Shown one piece after another: positions 39,961-47,574 of a DNA stretch of 47,574 nucleotides. Numbering within the stretch: the first letter of the stretch is position 1; each line of letters opens with the position of its first letter. Source of the stretch: Sporolactobacillus laevolacticus DSM 442 (GTDB taxonomy: Bacteria; Bacillota; Bacilli; Bacillales; Sporolactobacillaceae); NCBI RefSeq assembly GCF_000497245.1, contig NZ_AWTC01000023.1, positions 1 through 47,574 of the forward strand. The letters are read 5' to 3'. Made by a program: the position numbers and the translations under genes. The notes beneath the pieces were generated by a model. It was given only the letters and a program-made list of their open reading frames with translations, was not told the DNA's origin and searched no databases.

Positions 39961-40668
39961 ATGGAACTACTTGAAGAATTGCTGCATGAAAAAAATATTG
40001 AGTTAACTGAAGCGCAAAGCCATCAATTTCAACTTTATTACGAGATGCTAATTGATTGGAATGAAAGAATGAACTTAACAGCAATTACCGATCGAAATGA
40101 AGTGATGATTAAACATTTTTTTGACTCTTTGACGCCGAGTTTCTATTTTTCACTTAAAGAAACACTGACATTATGTGATGTTGGTTCGGGTGCCGGGTTT
40201 CCAGGAATCCCGCTCAAAATTCTCTTTCCTGAATTAAAACTGACGATCGTTGATTCACTAAAGAAGAGACTGACGTTTCTTCAGGCCGTTGTTGATAAGC
40301 TGGGTCTTAGTGATGTGACACTTTGTCATGATCGTGCAGAGGATTTTGCACGCAGGTCTGGTATTCGTGAGAGTTTCGATCTTGTGACGGCACGGGCTGT
40401 GGCCAAGCTATCTGTTCTCAGTGAATACTGTTTGCCACTCGTTCATCAAGGCGGCTCATTTATCGCTCTTAAAGGTATGAATGCAGACGAAGAAGTGCAG
40501 CAGGCAGAAAATGCAATTAAACGTCTCGGAGGCAAGATGATTCACGTTATTTCCTTGGAGCTTCCTGAAGATAGTGGAAAAAGATCTTTGGTGCAGATTG
40601 ACAAAATAGCGCCAACACCCGCTAAATATCCAAGAAAACCAGGCGTTCCGACAAAAAGTCCTCTTTAA
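39961..40668 (+). CDS. rsmG: 16S rRNA (guanine(527)-N7)-methyltransferase RsmG
   Basis: The 235-residue SAM-dependent methyltransferase has motif I CDVGSGAGFPGIPL and TARAVAKL. It modifies G527 of 16S rRNA; loss of the gene gives low-level streptomycin resistance in other species. The ATG follows GGGAGG, 20 bp after mnmG. A parS site begins two bases after its stop. Confidence 0.96.
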   Translation: MELLEELLHEKNIELTEAQSHQFQLYYEMLIDWNERMNLTAITDRNEVMIKHFFDSLTPSFYFSLKETLTLCDVGSGAGFPGIPLKILFPELKLTIVDSLKKRLTFLQAVVDKLGLSDVTLCHDRAEDFARRSGIRESFDLVTARAVAKLSVLSEYCLPLVHQGGSFIALKGMNADEEVQQAENAIKRLGGKMIHVISLELPEDSGKRSLVQIDKIAPTPAKYPRKPGVPTKSPL

Positions 40669-40669
40669 A

Positions 40670-40685
40670 TGTTCCACGTGGAACA
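40670..40685. other. parS: parS centromere site
   Basis: TGTTCCACGTGGAACA is a perfect 16-bp palindrome and fits the parS consensus TGTTNCACGTGAAACA except for the extra symmetry. It lies between rsmG and noc and should bind Spo0J/ParB. Confidence 0.93.
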
Positions 40686-40754
40686 TTATTTGCAGGAATC
40701 ACGGATTGTTAGGAGAATATTACAAGGCAGAGAGCAAAAGGTGGTGGCGCGAAC

Positions 40755-41615
40755 ATGAAACATCATTTTTCGAAAATATTTAATCATAGCGAAGAAGAAG
40801 AGGTAGCGGCTACGCAAGAAATCGAACAGGAACGGGTTCAGGAAATCGAAGTATCATTGATAACACCGAATCAATATCAGCCGCGTTCTGTATTTGACGA
40901 AGAAAAGCTCCATGAACTTGCAGCAACAATCGATGAACACGGTGTGATTCAACCCATTGTGCTTAGGCCGTTAGGAGATAAATACGAGATAATTGCCGGG
41001 GAGCGTCGTTGGCGAGCGGTTTCTACTCTCGGGTGGGAAACGATACCAGCAATTATTAAGCCGTTGGATGATGATCAGTCGGCATCAATCGCATTGATCG
41101 AAAACCTGCAGCGTGAAGAACTGACCGCTATCGAGGAGGCGATGGCTTACGCAAGACTTATCGATATTCATGGATTGACACAGGAAAGTTTAGCTGAAAA
41201 ATTAGGGAGAGGGCAGTCCACAATCGCCAATAAGTTGCGTTTGCTGAAACTCCCTTCCTCGGTTCAAAGTGCAATTCTTGAAAAGAAAATAACAGAACGA
41301 CATGCAAGAGCTTTAATTATTCTTAAGGATCCGGTACTTCAGGAAAAAGTGCTTCATGAAATTATTGATAAACAGCTGAATGTTAAACAGACTGAAAATC
41401 GAGTCAAACGCTACTTGGAAAAAAGTGCTGAAAACAAAGCCGATGACGAAAAAAAAAGCAAACGTTTTTCACTTAGCAGGGATTCACGGATTGCAGTAAA
41501 TACAATTAGACAATCTGTTCATATGGTAACTGATTCGGGGCTTGATATTGATACAAATGAAGAAGATATGGGTGACTATTATCAATTCACGATCCGCATT
41601 CCAAAACATAAATAA
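40755..41615 (+). CDS. noc: nucleoid occlusion protein Noc
   Basis: Noc is a ParB paralogue that blocks Z-ring formation over the nucleoid. The 286-residue protein has the CTP-binding motif GERRWRA, the [14 protein letters not shown] segment, a helix-turn-helix (about 140-190) and an N-terminal amphipathic stretch for membrane contact. Its position upstream of soj-spo0J and its N-terminus distinguish it from ParB. GGTGG lies upstream of the ATG. Confidence 0.93.
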   Translation: MKHHFSKIFNHSEEEEVAATQEIEQERVQEIEVSLITPNQYQPRSVFDEEKLHELAATIDEHGVIQPIVLRPLGDKYEIIAGERRWRAVSTLGWETIPAIIKPLDDDQSASIALIENLQREELTAIEEAMAYARLIDIHGLTQESLAEKLGRGQSTIANKLRLLKLPSSVQSAILEKKITERHARALIILKDPVLQEKVLHEIIDKQLNVKQTENRVKRYLEKSAENKADDEKKSKRFSLSRDSRIAVNTIRQSVHMVTDSGLDIDTNEEDMGDYYQFTIRIPKHK

Positions 41616-41631
41616 TACGAATATGAGGCTG

Positions 41632-41658
41632 GAACCATCGATGATGGTTCTTTTTTTT
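41632..41658 (+). terminator. noc terminator
   Basis: GAACCATC and GATGGTTC pair around a GAT loop and are followed by eight T. Confidence 0.92.
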
Positions 41659-41746
41659 GCGCTTAAATTACGCTTTCAATGTCCTGATCGATTCAATTCA
41701 TGATAGAATGGAATGTAGCGATTGAAGATTGAGAGTAGGTGGAAGT

Positions 41747-42508
41747 GTGAGCAAGACATTAGCAGTCGCCAACCAAAAGGGCGGTGTCGGCAAAACAACA
41801 ACCGCGGTTAATCTCAGTGCATGCATGGCTACACTGGGGTGCAAGGTTTTATTAGTCGATGTTGACCCTCAGGGAAACGCCACAAGCGGATCAGGAGTGG
41901 ACAAGGGCGAGGTTGATGAATGTATCTATGATGTTCTGGTTGATGATGTTGAGATTTCAAAGGTCATCTATAGTTCTGCAATCGAGAATCTTGATGTTGT
42001 CCCATCAGCCATTCAACTGGCAGGTGCTGAAATCGAACTTGTTTCGACTATTTCAAGAGAAGTTCGTCTAAAACGCGCCTTGGAAAAGGTCAAAGATACA
42101 TATGATTATATAATCATAGACTGTCCCCCGTCACTTGGACTTCTAACAATTAACGCACTGACTGCGGCCGACGCCGTCATTATACCTGTTCAATGCGAGT
42201 ATTATGCATTGGAAGGCCTAAGCCAGTTACTAAATACAGTCCGGCTTGTTCAAAAGCATCTAAATCACCATCTGGCAATTGAAGGTGTTTTATTAACGAT
42301 GCTTGATGCACGAACAAATCTTGGTTTACAGGTCATTCAAGAAGTGAAGAAATATTTTCAGGATCGAGTATTTAAAACCATCATTCCGCGGAATGTTCGC
42401 TTGAGTGAGGCGCCAAGTCATGGACAACCGATAATTACGTATGATTCTAGATCCAAAGGCGCTGAAGTTTATCTTGACTTCGCGAAGGAAGTGATCACGA
42501 ATGACTAA
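41747..42508 (+). CDS. parA: chromosome-partitioning ATPase ParA (Soj)
   Basis: The 253-residue ATPase (the same length as Soj) has the deviant Walker A KGGVGKTTT and DVDPQGNATSG. It works with ParB in origin segregation and in control of DnaA. The GTG at 41747 follows AGGTGG. Codons up to 41729 are unsupported. It overlaps parB by eight bases. Confidence 0.96.
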   Translation: MSKTLAVANQKGGVGKTTTAVNLSACMATLGCKVLLVDVDPQGNATSGSGVDKGEVDECIYDVLVDDVEISKVIYSSAIENLDVVPSAIQLAGAEIELVSTISREVRLKRALEKVKDTYDYIIIDCPPSLGLLTINALTAADAVIIPVQCEYYALEGLSQLLNTVRLVQKHLNHHLAIEGVLLTMLDARTNLGLQVIQEVKKYFQDRVFKTIIPRNVRLSEAPSHGQPIITYDSRSKGAEVYLDFAKEVITND

Positions 42509-43361
42509 GGCGTTGGGAAAAGGTTTGGATGCTTTTTTTCCTAAGGCATTTACGCAAGAACTGGATAATGCAGTTGAACAAGTGGAAATAAGCGAGCTGC
42601 GGCCAAACCCATATCAGCCGCGGAAGAAATTTGATGAACAAGGCTTAGAAGAACTTGCAACATCTATTCAGGAACATGGCATCATCCAGCCGCTTGTTGT
42701 TCGGAAAAGTATTAAAGGATACGATATCGTCGTTGGTGAGCGCCGTTTTCGGGCGGCAAAGCAAACCAACTTGACGACCGTTCCAGTTGTGATCAAAGAA
42801 CTCTCCGATGAAGAAATGATGCAGATCGCACTTATCGAAAATCTGCAACGTGAAAATCTAAATCCAATAGAAGAAGCGGCTGCCTATAAAAAGCTGATGG
42901 AAGGCTTGCGTATGACCCAGGACGAGCTTGCGAAAAAGCTTGGAAAAAGCAGGCCTCATATTACTAACTATTTGCGGTTGCTTACATTGGATGACGCAGT
43001 TGCTTCACTCATTGAACAAGGCAAATTATCAATGGGACACGGACGTGCGCTTGTTGGTTTGAAAGACAAGAAGCAAATGGCTCCGGTCGTGGATAAAGTG
43101 CTAAAAGAACAGTTGAATGTTCGCCAGTTAGAAGCCTTAATTCAGAGACTTAACCACCATGTTCCACGTGAAACATCGAATAAAAAGCAGTGGGTAATGC
43201 CACCTGAATTGAAAGATCGGGTTTATAGTTTAAGAGAACGATATGGCACCTCAATTAAAATCAAACCTGGTACCAGCAAAGAAAAAGGTAAAATTGAACT
43301 GGATTATTATTCGGCTGACGATTTATTTCGTTTAATCGAAATCATGGAAGGGCGTCTCTAA
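42501..43361 (+). CDS. parB: chromosome-partitioning protein ParB (Spo0J)
   Basis: The 286-residue CTPase clamp binds parS and recruits SMC. It has [27 protein letters not shown], a helix-turn-helix around residues 130-180 and a C-terminal dimer domain. The start overlaps the parA end. A consensus parS site lies inside its own coding sequence. Confidence 0.96.
   Translation: MTKALGKGLDAFFPKAFTQELDNAVEQVEISELRPNPYQPRKKFDEQGLEELATSIQEHGIIQPLVVRKSIKGYDIVVGERRFRAAKQTNLTTVPVVIKELSDEEMMQIALIENLQRENLNPIEEAAAYKKLMEGLRMTQDELAKKLGKSRPHITNYLRLLTLDDAVASLIEQGKLSMGHGRALVGLKDKKQMAPVVDKVLKEQLNVRQLEALIQRLNHHVPRETSNKKQWVMPPELKDRVYSLRERYGTSIKIKPGTSKEKGKIELDYYSADDLFRLIEIMEGRL
43160..43175. other. parS: parS site inside parB
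   Basis: TGTTCCACGTGAAACA matches the parS consensus exactly. A parS inside spo0J is also known in Bacillus subtilis. Confidence 0.95.
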
Positions 43362-43435
43362 CGGTCGCTCTTTTTCTTGTTGCTTGACCATTCGCATACG
43401 TCACAGCGATCAAATTCAAACAAAAACCACTAACA

Positions 43436-44041
43436 CTAATCCATCAATAGAAGTTTGGAAAGAAGTCGACCTCGTTTTCTTGAAACAAGGGCAACACTTA
43501 GACATCTCCCGATCACTTGAGACAAACTCATAACCACATGAAGCCGTGTGTTTTGGAGTACTGAGTATTCCATGAAGCCACTGATATTGACAATGCCTGT
43601 AATATTGATATCGCCAACAGGTACGAGCTGTTTCTTTACACCGGCCCCCGGAAGAACTGGACCTTCAGAAACGGTAATGTTGCCAACACTTTGCAGCTTT
43701 CCTAGACAAGCATCTATACCTATAATAAAGGGCTTTTTATAAGACGCTTCGATCAGCGCCAATGTTTCATTTAAATTGACGGCATGCACCGGTTTTTCGA
43801 GTGTTCCATAAACATATGCGTCCGGAAGGTTATGTTTCTCGAGATAGGAACCAACGAGCGGTCCTAGTGCATCTCCGGTAGAACGATCCGTTCCGATACA
43901 GACAATCACAATTGGCGACGTACCGTTTGCCGGAAGAAATCGGCGGATTCCCTGGATAAGTGAGTGATGACTGCTTTGATCTTGATAATGGACGTGAGTG
44001 CTTAACCGATTCTCTTGATTTCGATCAAAATTTAGATTCAT
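43436..44041 (-). CDS. yyaC: YyaC family sporulation-associated protein
   Basis: The 201-residue protein has the family features IVIVCIGTDRSTGDALGPLVG and ALIEASYKKPFIIGIDACLG. The family resembles the germination-protease/hydrogenase-maturation fold and is made in the forespore in Bacillus subtilis. The ATG at 44041 has GGAGGGG seven bases upstream. The frame extends to 44107 without support. It is convergent with parB. The upstream GTATA and CATATAC sequences (44075-44095 area) weakly resemble a forespore promoter. Confidence 0.88.
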   Translation of the reverse strand: MNLNFDRNQENRLSTHVHYQDQSSHHSLIQGIRRFLPANGTSPIVIVCIGTDRSTGDALGPLVGSYLEKHNLPDAYVYGTLEKPVHAVNLNETLALIEASYKKPFIIGIDACLGKLQSVGNITVSEGPVLPGAGVKKQLVPVGDINITGIVNISGFMEYSVLQNTRLHVVMSLSQVIGRCLSVALVSRKRGRLLSKLLLMD

Positions 44042-44349
44042 AGATTTGCCCCTCCAAGTATCAACAGTATATGTGAAAGCTTGTGTTTTTATACGGGGAG
44101 GGCACATAAAAGAGTATAAATAGGTGAAAAGCGTTTAATCTGTTTTATGACCAAGCTGCGAAAAAGATCTCTTCGAAACAGCAATGGTAAGTTCTGTGGA
44201 CTAGAACTCTGTTTTTGTGAAACCCGTTTGTTCTAACCCGTTGGGTAACATAATAATTAGAGAAAAAAGATGACTTCATTAAAAATCTGTCTTTTTCATA
44301 AAAAATAGGATATACTATGAATCAGAAAACAAGTGTTGCAACTTAAATA

Positions 44350-44573
44350 TTTTCAAGCGATGAAGGAAAAGAGTACTCATTAAAACTGTTGTGCAGCGAT
44401 TCGGGGATGATGAAAGCCCGAACACAGTGTTTGAGGAAGGCGTTCTTGAGCTGCGATGTAACAAAGTGGGTGCGTATTAATGCGCACCAATTAGGGTGGA
44501 ACCGCGTGAGCAAACAAAAGCTTTCGTCCCTAGGCAGTTGCCTAGTGGATGAAAGCTTATTTTATTTGATAAA
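44350..44573 (+). promoter_or_regulatory. T-box riboswitch of the glycyl-tRNA synthetase gene
   Basis: The leader contains AATTAGGGTGGAACCGCG (44489-44506), the T-box core. A long terminator hairpin with AAGCTTTC/GAAAGCTT arms follows (44518-44558), with a T-rich tail. The GGC at 44439-44441 in a GAAGGCGTTC context is the likely glycine specifier. The 309 bp before (44042-44350) hold the yyaC upstream region and a TATACT -10-like box near 44314; I see no gene there. Confidence 0.88.
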
Positions 44574-44585
44574 GGAGCAAGAAAA

Positions 44586-45968
44586 ATGAGTAAAACAATG
44601 GAGCAAATTGTTAATCTAGCCAAACAACGTGGCTTTATCTTCCCAGGATCAGAAATATACGGCGGGCTTGCCAATACGTGGGATTACGGCCCGATCGGAG
44701 TTGAACTCAAAAACAATGTAAAAAAAGCATGGTGGAAAAAATTTGTCCAAGAATCTCCTTACAATGTGGGCCTCGATGCTTCTATTTTAATGAACCCGAA
44801 GACATGGGAAGCATCAGGACATATCACAAATTTTAATGACCCGATGATTGACTGCAAGAAATGTAAGTCAAGGTTTCGTGCAGATAAACTAATTGAAAGC
44901 AACATTCCTCAAGAAGAATTGCCCGGAGCGGTTGATGGTCTTGACTTTGCTACTATGGAACAATTAATTGAGGCGCATCAAATTGCATGCCCGGAATGCG
45001 GTGAACATGATTTTACGTCCATTCGCCAATTCAATTTAATGTTCAAAACATATCAAGGCGTGACGGAAACTGCAAAAGATGAAATCTATCTGCGTCCTGA
45101 AACAGCGCAAGGTATTTTTGTAAACTTTAAAAATGTGCAGCGTACGATGCGTAAAAAAATCCCATTTGGTATCGGCCAAGTCGGAAAATCGTTCCGAAAT
45201 GAAATCACACCAGGAAATTTCACCTTCAGGACAAGAGAATTTGAACAGCTGGAATTGGAATTTTTCTGCAAGCCTGGCGAAGATGAAAAATGGTTCCAAT
45301 ACTGGCGGACCTTTGGTTATGAATGGCTGAAATCACTTAATGTAAAGGCAGACAATTTGCGCGTTCGCGATCATGAAAAGGAAGAACTGCCGCATTACAG
45401 CAAAGCCACAACGGATATTGAATATCTCTTCCCATTTGGTTGGGGCGAGCTGTCCAGTCTATCATCCAGAACTGATTATGACCTGCGCCGTCATATGGAA
45501 GTGTCTGGTCAGGATCTTCAATACATTGATCAAAATAATAATGAGCGCTACATTCCTTATGTTATTGAACCATCACTCGGAGCTGACCGTGTTACGCTTG
45601 CTTTTCTTGCGGAAGCCTATGAAGAGCAAAAAATCAGCGATACAGACACACGAACGGTCCTGCATTTCCATCCTGCCCTTGCTCCTTATAAAGCAAGTAT
45701 TCTGCCGCTTTCGAAAAAGCTGGGTGAAGAAGCTATGGCCATTTATCAGGAGTTGGCAAAGGATTATATGGTTGACTATGATGAAACGGGTTCGATTGGC
45801 AAGAGATATCGCCGTCAGGATGAGATTGGTACACCATTCTGCATCACATATGACTTTGATTCTAAGACAGACGGAAAAGTGACGGTTAGAGATCGTGATA
45901 CAATGGACCAGGTACGTCTGCCAATTAGCGAATTGTCCGCATTTATTAAGGAGAAAACAGCTTTTTAA
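44586..45968 (+). CDS. glyQS: glycine--tRNA ligase, single-chain alpha2 type
   Basis: The 460-residue class II synthetase is the dimeric archaeal/eukaryotic-like type found in some Firmicutes, not the alpha2beta2 type used by enterics. It has a cysteine pair region (CKKCKSRF and CPECGEHD), motif 2 with [21 protein letters not shown], and motif 3 with [14 protein letters not shown]. The ATG follows AAAGGAG. A glycine T-box precedes it. It lies beside yyaC, not at the recO/dnaG location common in other Bacilli. Confidence 0.97.
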   Translation: MSKTMEQIVNLAKQRGFIFPGSEIYGGLANTWDYGPIGVELKNNVKKAWWKKFVQESPYNVGLDASILMNPKTWEASGHITNFNDPMIDCKKCKSRFRADKLIESNIPQEELPGAVDGLDFATMEQLIEAHQIACPECGEHDFTSIRQFNLMFKTYQGVTETAKDEIYLRPETAQGIFVNFKNVQRTMRKKIPFGIGQVGKSFRNEITPGNFTFRTREFEQLELEFFCKPGEDEKWFQYWRTFGYEWLKSLNVKADNLRVRDHEKEELPHYSKATTDIEYLFPFGWGELSSLSSRTDYDLRRHMEVSGQDLQYIDQNNNERYIPYVIEPSLGADRVTLAFLAEAYEEQKISDTDTRTVLHFHPALAPYKASILPLSKKLGEEAMAIYQELAKDYMVDYDETGSIGKRYRRQDEIGTPFCITYDFDSKTDGKVTVRDRDTMDQVRLPISELSAFIKEKTAF

Positions 45969-46050
45969 TCGAGCAGAATGTCTGAATTAGCAGCAAGGTG
46001 CTTGGTCATCATTCTGGCGGTGCAGCATTTTCAATAAAGGAGGAAGGACA

Positions 46051-46269
46051 ATGCCTAATCCCCATATCAGTTTTGGTCTGAATGATGTTGTTGAGATGAA
46101 GAAAGCTCACCCATGTGGCGAGAATAAATGGAAGATCATTCGCATGGGTGCGGATATACGCATTAAGTGTCTGGGCTGCGGGCATAGTGTCCTGATGCCA
46201 CGAAGTGAATTCCAGCGAAAAATTAAAAAGATTATTGAACATGGAACTAAAGATGAAGAAAATAATTAA
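46051..46269 (+). CDS. yyzM: DUF951 family protein (YyzM)
   Basis: The 72-residue protein has the family pattern DVVEMKKAHPCGENKWKI, RMGADIRIKCLGCGHSV and PRSEFQRKIKKI. The two cysteines of CLGCG may bind metal. The function is unknown; it commonly sits upstream of ychF in Bacilli, as here. The ATG follows AAAGGAGGAAGG. Confidence 0.92.
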   Translation: MPNPHISFGLNDVVEMKKAHPCGENKWKIIRMGADIRIKCLGCGHSVLMPRSEFQRKIKKIIEHGTKDEENN

Positions 46270-46368
46270 GTATGTCGTCTCTTTAGCCGTGTGAATGATA
46301 AGAACTGGCAATACACCACATGTACGAGAAATGAACATGGAAAGAGAAACCCAGGGGGTTGAACGGAA

Positions 46369-47469
46369 ATGAGTTTGACAACAGGTATTGTTGGATTGCC
46401 GAATGTCGGTAAATCAACATTGTTTAATGCAATTACACAGGCGGGCGCTGAAATGGCGAATTACCCATTCTGTACCATCGAACCGAATGTCGGTATTGTA
46501 AGTGTACCGGATGAACGACTCGACAAATTGACCGAAATGTACAATCCAAAGAAAACAATCCCGACTACATTTGAATTTACAGATATTGCCGGCTTAGTCA
46601 AAGGTGCGAGCAAGGGGGAAGGACTAGGCAATCAATTTCTTGCCAATATCCGGCAGGTGGATGCAATATCCCATGTTGTCCGTTGTTTTGATGATAAGAA
46701 TATTACACATGTTTCCGGAAAAATTGATCCAATCGATGATATTGAAACCATTAATTTGGAGCTCGTATTATCTGATTTGGAGCAGGTTAATAAGCGATTT
46801 GATCGGGTAGCAAAACTAGCAAAACAAAAGGATAAAGCATCCATTGTTGAGTTTGCCGCGCTTCAAAAACTGAAGCAGGCATTTGAAGAAGGTAAACCGG
46901 CAAGGCATGTTTCTTTAACGGAAGATGAAGAGGCGGTCATCAAACCCTTCAATTTCCTGACCAAAAAACCGGTGCTTTATGTAGCAAATACATCAGAAGA
47001 TGATGTTGCGGCACCTGATGATAATCCATATGTTCAGGCTGTTAAAGCTTTTGCTGAAAAAGATGGCGCGGAGGTAGTTGTGATCTCCGCACGTATCGAA
47101 TCAGAAATTGCTGAACTTGATGGTGAAGAAAAGAAAGCATTCCTCCAGGATTTAGGACTTGATTCATCCGGACTTGACCGCTTAATTGCTAAATCCTATG
47201 AACTGCTTGGTCTTGCAACTTATTTTACGGCAGGGGAGAAAGAGGTACGCGCCTGGACATTCCGAAAAGGAACCAAGGCCCCGCAGGCTGCCGGGATTAT
47301 CCACTCAGACTTTGAACGCGGCTTTATACGAGCTGAAATTGTGTCCTTTGAGGATCTGATTGCGGCTGGGTCGGAAACTGCAGCAAAAGAAATGGGACGT
47401 CTCCGTTTGGAAGGGAAAGACTATATTATGCAAGATGGAGACATCGTCAATTTTAGATTCAACGTTTGA
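46369..47469 (+). CDS. ychF: redox-regulated ATPase YchF (Obg family)
   Basis: The 366-residue protein has GLPNVGKSTLFNAIT (G1), NYPFCTIEPNVG, DIAGLVKGASKGEGLGN (G3) and a C-terminal TGS domain with YTFRKGTKAP-type AWTFRKGTKAPQAAG. The G4 motif is changed, which explains ATP preference in the family. It binds ribosomes and responds to oxidative stress. The ATG follows CAGGGGG. Confidence 0.96.
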   Translation: MSLTTGIVGLPNVGKSTLFNAITQAGAEMANYPFCTIEPNVGIVSVPDERLDKLTEMYNPKKTIPTTFEFTDIAGLVKGASKGEGLGNQFLANIRQVDAISHVVRCFDDKNITHVSGKIDPIDDIETINLELVLSDLEQVNKRFDRVAKLAKQKDKASIVEFAALQKLKQAFEEGKPARHVSLTEDEEAVIKPFNFLTKKPVLYVANTSEDDVAAPDDNPYVQAVKAFAEKDGAEVVVISARIESEIAELDGEEKKAFLQDLGLDSSGLDRLIAKSYELLGLATYFTAGEKEVRAWTFRKGTKAPQAAGIIHSDFERGFIRAEIVSFEDLIAAGSETAAKEMGRLRLEGKDYIMQDGDIVNFRFNV

Positions 47470-47532
47470 TTTAGATTGAGAAAAACTTGGCCAGTTGTAA
47501 AATCAAATTAGCCAGCTAGGTTGGAGGAATAA

Positions 47533-47556
47533 AACACCATTATAAAATCCGGTGTT
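47533..47556 (+). promoter_or_regulatory. hairpin resembling the S6:S18 autoregulatory leader of rpsF
   Basis: AACACC and GGTGTT pair around a 12-nt loop ending in CCG at the stem junction, downstream of ychF where rpsF is expected. This resembles the ribosomal S6:S18 binding motif with its conserved CCG. The gene itself lies beyond the window. Confidence 0.45.
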
Positions 47557-47574
47557 ATCATTAAAGTGACCAAA

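Overview
The window is the replication-origin region of a low-to-mid GC, endospore-forming member of the Bacillales (Firmicutes). The evidence is the conserved order dnaA-dnaN-yaaA-recF-gyrB-gyrA-guaB-dacA-pdxST-serS ... tadA-SRP RNA-dnaX-ybaB-recR-yaaL-bofA on one side of the origin, and rpmH-rnpA-yidD-yidC-khpB-mnmE-mnmG-rsmG-noc-parA-parB-yyaC-yyzM-ychF on the other. BofA and YyaC are sporulation-associated families. I cannot fix the genus. A Sporolactobacillaceae-like or other non-Bacillus Bacillales lineage is my guess, because a few usual Bacillus genes (remB, yaaC) are missing or replaced and glycyl-tRNA synthetase is the single-chain type.

Layout. Positions 1-4300 (minus strand): the tail of the conserved block (bofA, yaaL, recR, ybaB, dnaX), the large SRP RNA and tRNA-Ser. 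Positions 4431-15950: an accessory segment in place of the short dgk-to-tadA interval I recall from Bacillus subtilis. It carries a GNAT acetyltransferase, tadA (core), a uracil permease, a BI-1 family membrane protein, a two-gene operon of small proteins behind a sigma-G-like promoter, a membrane-anchored DUF6241-like protein, a divergent ClpP, an apparently truncated ECF sigma factor, a possible 25-residue small ORF, a Nudix hydrolase, an unknown membrane-anchored protein, a ferric-reductase/NADPH-oxidase-like flavocytochrome with a triple cytochrome-b5-like lipoprotein, tRNA-Arg, a cold-shock protein and a deoxynucleoside kinase. Positions 15994-32872 (minus strand): core genes from serS (with T-box) through pdxTS, dacA, guaB, an HD-GYP-like protein, gyrA, gyrB, recF, yaaA and dnaN to dnaA. 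Positions 32873-33756: the upstream oriC DnaA-box cluster. A second part of oriC lies between dnaA and dnaN, with DnaA boxes next to an AT-rich stretch of DnaA-trio-like triplets. Positions 33757-47469 are mostly plus strand, with two parS sites, a glycine T-box, and the start of what looks like the rpsF leader at the right edge.

The most interesting part is 11.1-14.25 kb. A flavocytochrome with four correctly spaced haem histidines is followed 16 bp later by a lipoprotein made of three tandem cytochrome-b5-like haem domains. An exact 15-bp match to the PerR box consensus lies just upstream. The inferred system is a peroxide- or metal-regulated route moving electrons from cytosolic NAD(P)H across the membrane to surface-tethered haem domains. 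Other leads are the putative forespore operon of two unknown small proteins, an attenuator-like hairpin in the cold-shock gene leader, a 146-bp element with 11-bp terminal inverted repeats between dnaN and yaaA, and an HD-GYP-like protein that lacks the first catalytic histidine.

Start codons were chosen by ribosome binding site and homologue length. Many genes here start with TTG or GTG. Family assignments rest on motif recognition from memory, with no database search.
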